From Rhizophagus sp. LPA8_4_AMF (Eukaryota; Glomeromycota; Glomeromycetes; Glomerales; Glomeraceae): 35,900 nt of DNA. Each line of letters opens with the position of its first letter. Position 1 is the stretch's first letter. The notes beneath the pieces are model-generated. The model saw only the letters and a list, made by a program, of their open reading frames with translations. It had not been told where the DNA came from and searched no databases. A program made the translations under genes and the position numbers. Of the stretch, positions 11,396 through 22,300 are shown one piece after another. The DNA is taken from positions 1 to 35,900 of the forward strand of contig JADRCO010000366.1 of NCBI GenBank assembly GCA_021464525.1, read 5' to 3'.

Positions 11396-14300
11396 ATGGA
11401 TAATATAAAACGAAGATATTTAACTTCTTACCGAAAAGAAGGATATGAACCGGTTCTCAAATTCGATGATAAAGAATCCAAAACTAAAGAACCAATACAA
11501 GTATTCTCTAATTCATTTACTTTCTCTATCAAGGTAACGAAGTGGTCTTTTTTAAGAAATAATAGTCATCAATCATCATATTGAAGATTTATTTGCATGG
11601 TGTTTTTTTTTCAATATAGTTACAAAAGAATCTAGCAAAAACTCGAGCTTTTTACAATAAATATTACAATGTAATAGTCCCTCTATTTTTCACTTTATTA
11701 TCATTTTGGTCGAGATTTTATTTAATTTCACTTTCGGATATTGTAATGTGGGATGAGGTAAATTATCTACAAACTTTATTGTTTTATAATACATTGAATT
11801 CATTGTAAAGATATTAAATATAACATCACCTAATGTAGGCACATTTTGGCAATGTAAGTACAAAATCAATTCCATTTATTACATAGGTTTATTATAATTG
11901 AATTTTTTTCACTATTTTTAGTTTGCATCACGTTATCTTAAGCGCGAATTTTACTTCGATGTGCATCCACCTCTTGGTAAAATGATAGTTGCATTATCCG
12001 GACTGCTTGCCGGATATGATGGATCATTTTCATTTGAACCTTCTACTAAATATCCGGAAAATGTTCATTATACAATTATGAGATTATTTTTGGCGTCGTT
12101 TGGAGCGGGGATGGTTCCTTTGGCCTATTATACAACCAGAGAATTGCGTTTTTCAAGTCAAGCTGTTATTCTAGTAACTTTGATGGTATTGCTAGGTAAG
12201 TGATAAAAATATGTGTTTTTGAATATTGTACGTAATTAAGTATTTAATTTGTTTATTTTATTATTATTTCATTCGTATCTAGATACAGCTTATATTTGCA
12301 TTAGTCGTTTTATTCTTCTGGATTCGTTGTTATTATTCTTCACATATACAACCGTATTTTGTTTGGTCAAATTTCACAATCAAAGATACAAGTATGTGTC
12401 ATTTCAACAAAGGTATTTATTTGAACTTATTAACAAATACGTATTATAAAACTTTTTTTGAATATAGACCTTTTTCAACCAATTGGTGGGTATGGCTTTT
12501 CATGACTGGAATTTCTATAGGTTGTGTCTCAAGGTAAAATCATATCGTTTATAGAATAAATAAATTTATATAATTATATGTATATATAAATTTTAATAAT
12601 TTAAAATTCTATATATTTAAGCGTCAAATGGATCGGATTATTTACAACAGCACTGGTTGGATTATATACAATTGAAGATCTCTGGAATAAATTAGGAGAT
12701 TTGGACATATCAAAGGTAACAAAAAATCTAACTGTATGAAATTACTTTTTTCCCTTTAAAGTTTACGCTTAATTTGCTATATTTAGATAGATTATTTAAA
12801 ACATTGGGCAGCGAGAATTATATGTCTCATAATTCTCCCTATATTGATATATATGACATGTTTCGCTATCCATTTCTCAATTCTTACTCATACTGGACCT
12901 GGAGATGCTCAAATGAGTTCTCTCTTTCAAGCTGGTCTTATTGGAAATAACTTTTTGGAAAGTCCTCTCGGTTTGTTTGACTTAATAATTATTAAATATT
13001 ATTTTTTATATGCAATTGTACTGATTTTCAATAATTCTTATTTAGAGTTGGCGTATGGATCAAGATTAACCCTTAAGAATATGGGATTTGGCGGGGGACT
13101 TTTGCATTCCCATATTAATCAATATCCCGGAGGATCTGAACAACAACAAGTATCTTGTTATCATCATAATGATATTAATAATGATTGGATGATACTGAAA
13201 CCAAGAAAAGAGCAAATGTACAATAATATCACTGAGGTCGAATTTGTAAATAATGGAGATACTATTAGATTATTACATCTTAATACCAAAAGAAATTTAC
13301 ACAGTCATGAAATTGCTGCCCCTGTAACCAATGTACATTTCGAAGTTAGTGCTTATGGTAATGAAACATTGGGAGATGATAATGATTATTGGGTGATTGA
13401 AGTTGTTAGTGATACAAATACAAAAACAAATCGTATTCGAACATTAACGACTAGTATAAGACTTCGTCATAAAGTAATCGGGTGTTATCTCCGGTCTGCT
13501 AATAGAGTTTTGCCAGAATGGGGATTTAAGCAAATTGAAGTGACTTGTGATAAGCGTAACAATGTAAAGGATATTTATACTCATTGGAATGTTGAACGAC
13601 ATTGGAATGAAAAGTGTAAGTTATTATAAGAAAAAAAAAATCATACTCCGTATTTTCTAAATTATTTTTTTTTTATATATATTCTTTTAGTACCACCTGG
13701 TAGTAAAGCTAATTTTAAATCAAAATTTCTACACAACTTTTGGCATTTAAATGTCGGTATGTATACCGTAAATAATGCACTAATTCCTAATCCCGACAAA
13801 GAAGATTCCATTTCATCCTTGCCAATACAATGGCCAATATTAGAAGTTGGACTTAGAATGGGTGAATGGGCAGATGACAAGGTTAAATTTTTTTTACTTG
13901 GAAATCCAATTGTGTGGTGGTCTGGAACTGCTTCTTTGGTATTATTTTTCTTTTTATTATTCTGGTATTCGGTGAGACAAAAAAGGAAGTATATTGAATT
14001 TTCACCAGGTATGAACATTAAATAATTTTGTTAATAATTTATAAAATAAATATTAACGGATTCATTTTACAGCCGAATGGACACATTTCTTGTATATTGG
14101 TAAAATTTGTGTAATTGGATGGTTATTACATTATATACCCTTTTTTATAATGGGAAGAGTTACATATTTACATCATTATTTTCCCGCATTATATTTTTCA
14201 ATCTTAACGGCGGGATTTATATTTGATCATTTTACCGTGTATTGTAATTTACTGGCAAAGAAGATAATATTTGGTATAAGTTATGCATCCATTATAATAG

Positions 14301-14398
14301 TATTTTGGTACTTTAAAGATATAGCATACGGAATTAATTATCCTTCAAGTAAATTGAAGGGTAGAAAATGGCTTAGTACCTGGGACATTGTAAATTAG
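11396..14398 (+). CDS. PMT2: Dolichyl-phosphate-mannose--protein O-mannosyltransferase, PMT2/POMT2 class (GT39)
   Basis: ER membrane enzyme that moves mannose from dolichyl-phosphate mannose to Ser/Thr of secretory proteins, needed for fungal wall glycoproteins. Exons: 11396-11533, 11620-11757, 11839-11853, 11922-12195, 12283-12391, 12468-12533, 12622-12715, 12787-12970, 13046-13615, 13691-14008 and 14073-14398; 743 aa against about 750-760 for the family. The first luminal loop carries the catalytic Asp-Glu (D91-E92), then AHFGN from a 15-nt exon, then FASRYLKREFYFDVHPPLGKM. The luminal MIR repeats (about 345-520) include LLHSH, YPGGSEQQQ and RLRHKVIGCYLRS. The C-terminal membrane part holds LLGNPIVWW and YLHHYFPALYF; the protein ends near WLSTWD, as PMT2 proteins do. 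LHSH...YPxGSEQQQ and the overall pattern favour PMT2 over PMT1 or PMT4. Each intron phase closes exactly. The RPC4 gene starts 150 bp downstream on the same strand. Confidence 0.93.
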
Positions 14399-14548
14399 TA
14401 ATGTATCTTTTAAATAAAATAAAAAATTTTTTATTTTCATTATACGTTTTGTCATAGTGACACGATCTCTATTTTGATTGGTTAAAATTTTGATATCTTG
14501 CGTTGGAGATCTAATAAAATTATATTACGTAATATCTGTGACTCCCTA

Positions 14549-16730
14549 ATGGCAGACGAAGCAATTGAAAGCCAAGCCGCGCCCAAAAGAGGACGAGGAC
14601 GGCCAAGAGGTGCTAGAAGTACTACCCGATCTAGAATCGCTGCAGAAAGACAGTCGGGAGTTACTCGAGGAAGAGGGAGGGGTAGGGGCAGAGGGAGATC
14701 TGCTTCTATAGAAGACGAAGATTTAATGACAGACATAAATAGAACTCCTGAACAATCAAGACAACTTTTGTCAGATTTTAATATGGATTTAGGGTCAGAA
14801 ACAAATCGCCCAATGTCTCCACAGTTAAGCAGAGCACCTTCACCTACTCCCTCATTGGCTTCAATTTCGAGTGGTAGACGTTTTGGTTCCTTATCGCATG
14901 ATCTTCCAGCTCCGGGGAGATTAGCTTCAGTGAGAACAGCTCCAACTGGACATTACTTTCTATCAACGTCTTCAAGAGTAACATTACGTGGAACACAAAA
15001 GAAAATATTTGTACCAACAGTACCTGAAGCACATAGACGACCCCAACCGTAAGCATAATACGATTAAAAGTGTTTATATAAAATACAATGACTAATATCA
15101 TACAATCCTTTTAAGAACAATAACTGCCGACACAGTTACCCCTGAATTATTTTATGTAGAAGTGAGCATTCTATAGATTAATTTAGCCTTTTTATAAATA
15201 GTAATATATGGAACTAAAATAATACTCTTTAGGATAATGATCCATTTACATCTGGTTTTGATTCAAGTGGACGAGGAATAGATCAAGGAAGAGGTATACT
15301 AGAAACTAGTGCTTCGACCCGGATGAAAACCGGATGATCCATTCCTTATTGTCGATCATCCGGATCCGGCATAGACGTAGATCATCAATGGAATTCCTGG
15401 TTGTCAATCATCCGGACCCGATTTAATCGCCAAAATATCAAGGAATGGATCTACGGTTTTTATTCGGGTCGAAGCACTACTAGAAAGTGATCAGGTTAAA
15501 ATAATACATTAACTTATACACAATCCTTTTTGTGGTATTACCAATTTTGTTAGGAACACGTGGACGTGGCAGATTTATGCCAGATTTGGTTGCATCTGGA
15601 CCCTTTGCATTTGGTTCAAATACTAATATCCAACCACGTAAGATACATCATAATTTTTATACTATTTTTGGATAATATAAATTGATAATCATAATCACAC
15701 CTATATCAAGTGGATACCACAAATGTTTTTAGTACTTCAATTATTGAAGAAAGGAAAAGCAGGACAGATAATGCTGAAGATTTTGATTCTTTTCGAGAAG
15801 ATCCATGGGCACCAGATATGCTTTTAGTTGAACATGAAAAAGAGGACACTTCTGGTATATTGGAAGGTAAGGTCATCAATGAACTTATATACAATATATA
15901 GTTTATTCTATTAGCAATTCTCTAGTTTTTGCATTATGGAGTCAATGGCTCGTGATTTTTGTTGATTTAGAAAGAGATAGAAACCGAAGTCGACGAACTT
16001 TCTTTTCTTTTTATCCATTAGGCAAGGATGTAACTGACAACGAAAAATCGAAAGAAATTAAAAGGAAATTAATCCAATTTGATGAAGTAAGTTACAAGGG
16101 ATTATTTGTTTACTTTATTTAGATAAAGTGTGTTTAATAATAGTTATTATATTTATATTAGGAAAATCATCTATTATGTTTCCAATTGCCTACTATCTTG
16201 CCTGAATTTGAACCATCTAAACGCTCAAAGATGAGTGGGTCCAATGATAGATCATCTCAACTTGACAAAGGAAAAGGCAGAGTCGCAGATAAATTGGGGG
16301 CTGGATCACCATTAACACAATTGCCTGCAGGACAAGGAAAAGGTAAAGAAAGAGAGCAAGACAATATAGGGGACACCATTAATTGTAATAAACCGGAGGG
16401 ACAGATAGGAAGACTGGTTATACGTAGGTCAGGTAAAATGCAGATGATACTTGGGGATTTTACATTTGACGTAAGTAACTTAAATACCAAATACTTCTTT
16501 ACTTTTGTTCATCGATTAAATATAACTTTTTAATACTTCTTTACTTCTGTACATCGATTAAATATAACTTTTTTTTATTAATTTATTAGGTTATATCAGG
16601 TTTAGATCGAACATTTCTAGAGAATGCTGTAGTGATTGATCCTTCTCAAGAAAGTGTTTTTAATTTAGGTCAGGTTACCCAGCATTTGATTGTAAAACCT
16701 AACATTTCAAGCTTGTTAAATGATATGTAA
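14549..16730 (+). CDS. RPC4: DNA-directed RNA polymerase III subunit RPC4 (Rpc53 / POLR3D)
   Basis: Subunit of the Rpc53-Rpc37 subcomplex that helps Pol III initiate, terminate and reinitiate on tRNA and 5S genes in the nucleus. Exons: 14549-15048, 15116-15161, 15233-15293, 15554-15637, 15711-15866, 16022-16086, 16162-16470 and 16590-16730; about 453 aa (human about 398, yeast about 422). The C-terminal domain is clear: EGQIGRLVIRRSGKMQMILG (382-401) corresponds to the family's EGQVGKLLIRKSG block, and LLCFQLPTILPEF corresponds to its LQLPDTLP block. N-terminal APGRLASVR and RVTLRGTQKKIFVPTVP also fit. The first 51 residues are Arg/Gly-rich with a GRGRPRG AT-hook-like core. The start is the second in-frame ATG (14549); an ATG at 14498 would add 17 unlike residues. 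Intron 3 contains a MITE, and intron 5 has more than one in-frame acceptor. Confidence 0.92.
15307..15479. mobile_element. hAT-like MITE in RPC4 intron 3
   Basis: A 173-bp non-coding palindromic element. The left end TAGTGCTTCGACCCGGATGA matches the inverted right end TAGTGCTTCGACCCGAATAA; similarity continues about 6 more bases. It is flanked by an 8-bp near-direct repeat, CTAGAAAC at 15299-15306 and CTAGAAAG at 15480-15487. Eight-bp target duplication with a TAGTG end fits hAT elements. Removing the element and one duplication leaves a 79-nt intron, the usual size here. There is further internal palindromy around ATCATCCGG. Confidence 0.8.
16490..16573 (+). repeat. 42-bp tandem duplication in RPC4 intron 7
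   Basis: Two adjacent copies of a 42-bp unit starting AATACTTCTTTACTT and containing ATCGATTAAATATAACTTTT, with two or three mismatches. The copies lie entirely inside the intron between 16471 and 16589. Confidence 0.8.
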
Positions 16731-17543
16731 ATGATTGGGTAATAAAATTATTTAATATATTTAATATGTAATATATAATATTTATTATCCAAGCGATTTA
16801 TATATTCCTAATAAAAGTGGTTGGACTGTTGGAAAATTTATTATATAATATATAATTTACTGTACACCTATTATCCAAATGGTAGTCTCTGAATTACAGA
16901 TAATGGTATTAGTATTTTTACTTGTTTAAAATATTTAAATATAGTTTTAATTAAATTACTTTGTATATAAAGGATATTGGATAATTCATGTTTAGCAATA
17001 ACCGTTTTTTTATATATAAATATAAATTACTTTGTCTAAATTTTTAAAGACTAAAGAATGAACATTATAGTCTATTTATCGTATTTTATTATAATATATT
17101 AATTATTTAACTATTGACAATTAATCACTAATAATTTATAAACAAATTATAATATTAAATATATATCCAAGATTATATTTTAATATTTTATAACCATTTA
17201 AATATATTGCCAAATTTATTTATATTATCGATACGACATATCGATGAAAATTTGCGTCCACTACCCTACGCGTCGGGCAAACTATAAACAATTTTAATTT
17301 CACACTCAATTTTCAAAAATATCAAGTTTTATAATAATATTCAGTTCGCTCCGAACTTTTGCATTTCCTAATTGTTGATCATTTTCCAAATCATAACAGA
17401 AACATCAGTGAAAATTTAGGGCACACTGTATAATCAAATTCATAAATTAATAAATATCTTTTATAATAATAACATTGATTTATTAAAATATCCAAGATTT
17501 TAACAGTTTCCTAATAATTATTCCAAATGTTTTTTTTATATTA
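16731..17543. other. Convergent intergenic region, RPC4 / lyase
   Basis: AT-rich DNA between two convergent 3' ends. AATAAA-type poly(A) matches lie near 16740 (plus). A less AT-rich patch at 17240-17285 contains an ACGCGT. A possible solo Tc1-like end lies at 17403-17430 (see findings). No coding sequence is supported. Confidence 0.5.
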
Positions 17544-18941
17544 TTAATATAAACAAGTCCAAAGTAAGCGATTAGTCAATAAAGCTATGTTACAAAGATA
17601 ATTATCTTCCCATTTAGCCAATTTAAGACCAGCAGCTTGTTCAGCTTTAGCTTTTGGTCTTAATTCTTCTACAGAATTTAAATATTTTTCGTCCCCCCAA
17701 ATAATATAAGATAATTCTAAAATTTTAACATAATCATTCATTTCAAAACCTTTAATATTGGGTACAGGCCAACCTTTACCATCATTTAAAGCATAAGGTA
17801 ATAAATAGTCAACAGCTTTGCGTATACTTTGACCTTCAGGTCCGACATAATTCCAAGCATCGACATCAAAATGATCAGCTCTTTCAGCTAACATAAATAA
17901 ACCTTGCAAGTTAAATATTGAATAAAACCATGATGTTGGTCTTTCGGTTTCATGTGGTTGTTGTCCTGTTGGTAATATACCAGTATTTATCCGATTTTCT
18001 ATAGATTGTTTAGCAAAAGCTTTCGCTTCATCATATCTACCAATATAATCTAATAAAAATAATGCTTGTACATCATAAAATGTACCATGATTATTCTTTG
18101 CTCTCCCTTCTCCTCTACCCAATTTAGATGTAGTAAACCACCCATAATATTCCGATAACCATGCCTTTAATCCTACTTCAATGCTAGGATCCCATTGATT
18201 TGAATATCTCATAAGCGGTATTGCTTGTAACATTCTAAATATTTGATGAAAATCCAAAACGCCAGTTTTCCATCCCATGACTTCCCCTTTTCTAAATCCA
18301 GCATAGTTTAAATTTGGGTTCATCTTAGTTTTTTCATCTAAGAACCATTCTCTAATACGATACATAGCCTTTTGAACATAAGTTTCATTTCTAGTAAAAA
18401 AATATGCGAATCCTAAATCTTGTACTTCTCTAAACATTTGTCTCATAAAAACATAGTCTAGAACAGTAAAAAACTCGGGATTAACATAACCATCTTTACG
18501 AATATATGGTAATCCATCAGGTTTAGTTGGATCAGGCCAAAAATATCTTCCTAACGACATATAATCATGCGGATCTCCTGACGGTGGTAATTGTGGTTTT
18601 AATGTTACTGAATATACTGTATTATTTGCTACTGCTCTATCTGCGTTACGTGTTAATGTTGCTATTGCTGTTTTATGTTGTTTACGAAGTGTATGAAGAT
18701 ATGTAATATATCCTTTAGCATTTAAATATTCTTTCTGTTCTCCTTTTGAATCCGTTATAATTGTTGTTCTAATTGCATCAATAACTGGTCCTGGTCCATT
18801 ATTTTCGATTGGCGAATTACTATTTTGTCCAATACATGATTGTTTTGAATAATAATTTGTTGGATTTGTTGGCCAAAATATAAGAAAGAATATTATAGCA
18901 ACGAATATAAAAACTATAATTTTAGATCTCAAGAACGTCAT
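17544..18941 (-). CDS. Alginate-lyase-family (possibly glucuronan lyase) membrane-anchored protein
   Basis: Polysaccharide lyase of the Pfam Alginate_lyase type. The preferred start is the ATG at 18941 (465 aa), because it directly precedes a hydrophobic signal or anchor (IIVFIFVAIIFFLIFW); an ATG at 18980 would add 13 residues. The luminal or extracellular part carries the family signatures: SLGRYFWPDPTKPDGLPYIR, a KNNHGTFYDVQALFLLDYIG block with the Asn-Asn-His that lines the active site, and GQQPHETERPTSWFYSIFNL. There are no introns. The true substrate is probably a uronic-acid polymer; alginate is unlikely for a soil fungus, and glucuronan or Mucoromycota wall uronans are more plausible (inference). 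Whether the N-terminus is cleaved or stays as a type II anchor is not clear; there is no strong cleavage motif. Confidence 0.83.
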   Translation of the reverse strand: MTFLRSKIIVFIFVAIIFFLIFWPTNPTNYYSKQSCIGQNSNSPIENNGPGPVIDAIRTTIITDSKGEQKEYLNAKGYITYLHTLRKQHKTAIATLTRNADRAVANNTVYSVTLKPQLPPSGDPHDYMSLGRYFWPDPTKPDGLPYIRKDGYVNPEFFTVLDYVFMRQMFREVQDLGFAYFFTRNETYVQKAMYRIREWFLDEKTKMNPNLNYAGFRKGEVMGWKTGVLDFHQIFRMLQAIPLMRYSNQWDPSIEVGLKAWLSEYYGWFTTSKLGRGEGRAKNNHGTFYDVQALFLLDYIGRYDEAKAFAKQSIENRINTGILPTGQQPHETERPTSWFYSIFNLQGLFMLAERADHFDVDAWNYVGPEGQSIRKAVDYLLPYALNDGKGWPVPNIKGFEMNDYVKILELSYIIWGDEKYLNSVEELRPKAKAEQAAGLKLAKWEDNYLCNIALLTNRLLWTCLY

Positions 18942-19324
18942 TTTTTTTATAAAAAAAGCTGGTATTACTTTTAACGGCAATTTTTAAAAAGTTCAAACCA
19001 AACGAACAAGTGGCTTAAAAAAGAATTTCTGCCACGAACGATAGATAATGTTTATAAATATTGTTACCACAATTTCCTCTTTTTCCAAAAAAAACCAAAC
19101 CTGCCGTGAACCATAAAATAATTGATATACGGTTTATTTATACTTCCCAAAATGCGGTAGTGAATTTGTACAACTAAAAATTTTTCATTATGTGAATCAA
19201 AAAATTGTTACGTTATACTGCTTCAAATAAAATTTTATTGGATAATTTTTTTAAGGTAAATTTTAAATTGTTAAATTGAAACAATATATTATAATCTTTA
19301 TTACATAGAAATTATCATTTAGTT
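18942..19324. other. Region between lyase start and FANCD2 3' end
   Basis: Holds the promoter of the lyase and the 3' end of FANCD2, both on the minus strand. A TTTATAAA match at 19051-19058 lies about 110 bp upstream of the lyase ATG and may serve as a TATA element. No other feature is seen. Confidence 0.4.
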
Positions 19325-22300
19325 CTATTTATTTGATTCCATTCTTGATCGTTTATGCGTTGATTTGGAAGAGGATGCTGCTGTTGACTCATTTTCATCA
19401 TCATCTGCAGAACACTCGCTACGCTTTCTATTATAACTCTCTGATTCTTTCTCTTCAGTATATTCATCTAATAGGTCAATTATATCTTGTTCTACATCAG
19501 AATTTATCGAATCAGTCTTTGCAACTGATACATCGTCTACTTCTTCGTCTTCAGTTATATGGCCGTCATTCTTTTCAGATGAACCATCTTCCATTTCTTC
19601 AAATTGCGAGGTATTAGTTTTCTTTTTACCTTTCCGTTCACGAATTTTATCGGCAGATCTTGAAGTTACTGATGCAATCTCATTATCATCATCTTCCTCA
19701 TTTTCATCTTGCTTTTCTTCTTCAATTCTTTCTATGTCTTCATCATCACCGTCGTCGTCATCATCATCATTCAGAACTGAATTTACTTCATCTCTTGTAT
19801 CCTCGTCTATAGGCATATTAGGATCAACTATATTCCCTTCAATATCGCGACATTTGAGAGCTCCCATGAAAAATGCTTCTGGAGGATACCCATTATGTTG
19901 TAACATAGCCTTAACTTGGAAAATTACTATTTCCAAAGACTTTTTTACAGCTGGGACCATTGCAGCCAATATAGTATCTTTAGATACCTTCACATGAGTG
20001 CAAAGCGTCTGAATATTCCGTGTTGCATTCTGAAAATCTTTAAAAATTATCAATGTTACATCTCGATGTAACTTGAAACTCTCATCTATGAATGGCAACA
20101 TTTTTTTGACAAACAAATCAATAAAACCACGACCATATCTCAACACCACGGAGAGTATAACACGCTTATGATTTTTCTTTATAAAAGAAACCAATCTTTG
20201 CCAACAATAAACCATGCTGGTAAATTGCGTTAGAATTTCTTCTGTAGTCCCATTCATCTTAAATTCCCGTAAAGTTTCAATCAACTCTATAGATAAGGCC
20301 TTGTAAAAGTGTTGAAACGTATCCTTATTAAATAATGGATTTTCTTGTAATACTTTTTCTTCATTATTTTCAAGAGAGGGAAGGACTAAATCAGCATAGT
20401 ATTTGATTCTTTCTATTTTATCTATCGAATAATGAATATCTTGTTGTATAAGATATACAATTGAGGAAGGTTTCAATTGTTTTCGATCCTGCCATTGATA
20501 AGTTGCAAAATATCGTGCAATATCTCCGAATTTAACGGATAATTCATTTGGATCAGGTGCGAGTTCATTAATTTTACAAAGTATTTTATGAAATAAAATA
20601 GCCAAATTTGCAGTTGGAAGTTTTGATGAAAATTTAAGTAAATATTCAAATGCATCCGTGATAGATTTTTGAAGAAAATCTTGTTGAATTGAAGTAGTCG
20701 TGGATTCAATTAAAGAATCATCTCTTGAAGAAATTTGGTTCAAAATGTTGATTAATGCCTGTACATTATCCGGACTCTTCAAATCAGACCATGAAACCAG
20801 TCGATGAATTATTTCAAGTAATAATTCAAGACACTTTTGGGTTTCATTTAACTCATTTCTTTCTAACAAGACATCATTGTCCGGATCGAGCAAGTTACAA
20901 ATTGACTCAAATTGAGTTAATAGAAGTGGCAAATACTTTTCGGAGACTGCACTAACAATCTCCAATTCGGATTGTCGCGAAATTAAGTCAAATCCTTTAG
21001 ATTTTGTATTGATTTCGTTCTTTTTAAGCTTCTTAGCAAAAAAAGGTATATTCATAGATGATGGTGATATTTTGTGTTCAAGCTTTCGATTAAGGTCTTC
21101 AAGAAGATAAATGATTTCTTTAGGTTTTAATCGAATTTCATCATCATCAGAAACTTCATTAAATTCTTTATCTTTAGATCCATCATCATTATCGTCATAA
21201 TCAACTTGAGACTTTTTGAATTCTCCATACTTTAAGATACCAAATGTTTCCATTTCAAGTTCACGCATTAAAGGTCTTAAATCCGCAGCGCACATAAACT
21301 GCGTAACAGAATCATTAATCTTGCTTTGTTCCTCTTCTTGTTCTTCAATTCTACGAGCACTTATGATCTTTCCTTTACTAATAGCCGATCTTCTTGCTGT
21401 CTTGCCTGCTCTAGTAATATTTCTTTGTGTAGTATCAATTGGTACGGCAATAGCCCTGACTTTTGTAACTGATTTTTGTGTAGGTACTCCAAATCCAAAG
21501 GGCTGAAAGGTTGGAGTTATTTTTAATAACTCGGTCAAAAAGTTCTCTAATTCATTTATATTCTGTAATCTTGTTATTATTTTTTCTAACAAATCGAACA
21601 AATTTATTTCTTATTAAAGAAGTAGGTAAATAAAATCGGTAAATAAAGAGAATAAAACTTACTACATGTTGTATCATCAATATCCGATTGACTCCAAAAT
21701 GCGTTGACAATCTCTCGGAACCTAATTATTTTAGTGAATATAAAAAAAAAACATTTCAATTTATTCTCATAAACTATTATAAAATATCTTAATCTGAGTC
21801 GTTAATCTAAGAAAAAGAAATGAATGAACAATATAGCTTACCAGTTAATAGCATAAAATAACGCGTTACATGCAGTTTCGTACATTAGTTTTGTATAGTT
21901 ATTACTTTTCATATACTAGAAATATAATAATCAACAAAAAAAGAAAAAAAAAAAGGATAAACGTGAAGAAAAATACAAAAAAAAACTTACATCTGCTGTT
22001 TGTTTTTCGTACATGAGTATCCCCATACCCAATAAGGCATCGATCTCTTCTAATGATCCTTTATTTTTTGCCTTTTCACACGCTTGCCATAAATTAAACA
22101 TTGAACAAGAGCTCATTATCCAATCACGTTTTACACCAAGACTTGTGCGTACATCTGCGGATACATAAGGCTCACATAATAAAGGGTATATAATGTTTAA
22201 TAATTCACCCTATTTATGTTCAAATGTAATAAATCGTGAGAATAAAATGACCAATAAAATATCAAAACGAGTTAGGTGATTTATTTTTTCTTACATCTAT

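Noticed and set aside
13662-14018. 118-codon minus-strand ORF opposite PMT2
   Set aside because: It covers a PMT2 exon and part of an intron in antisense; the plus strand is clearly coding.
19734-19997. Ser-rich plus-strand ORF
   Set aside because: Antisense of the acidic Asp/Glu-rich tail of FANCD2.
21216-21506. 96-codon plus-strand ORF opposite FANCD2
   Set aside because: Antisense shadow of the large last FANCD2 exon.
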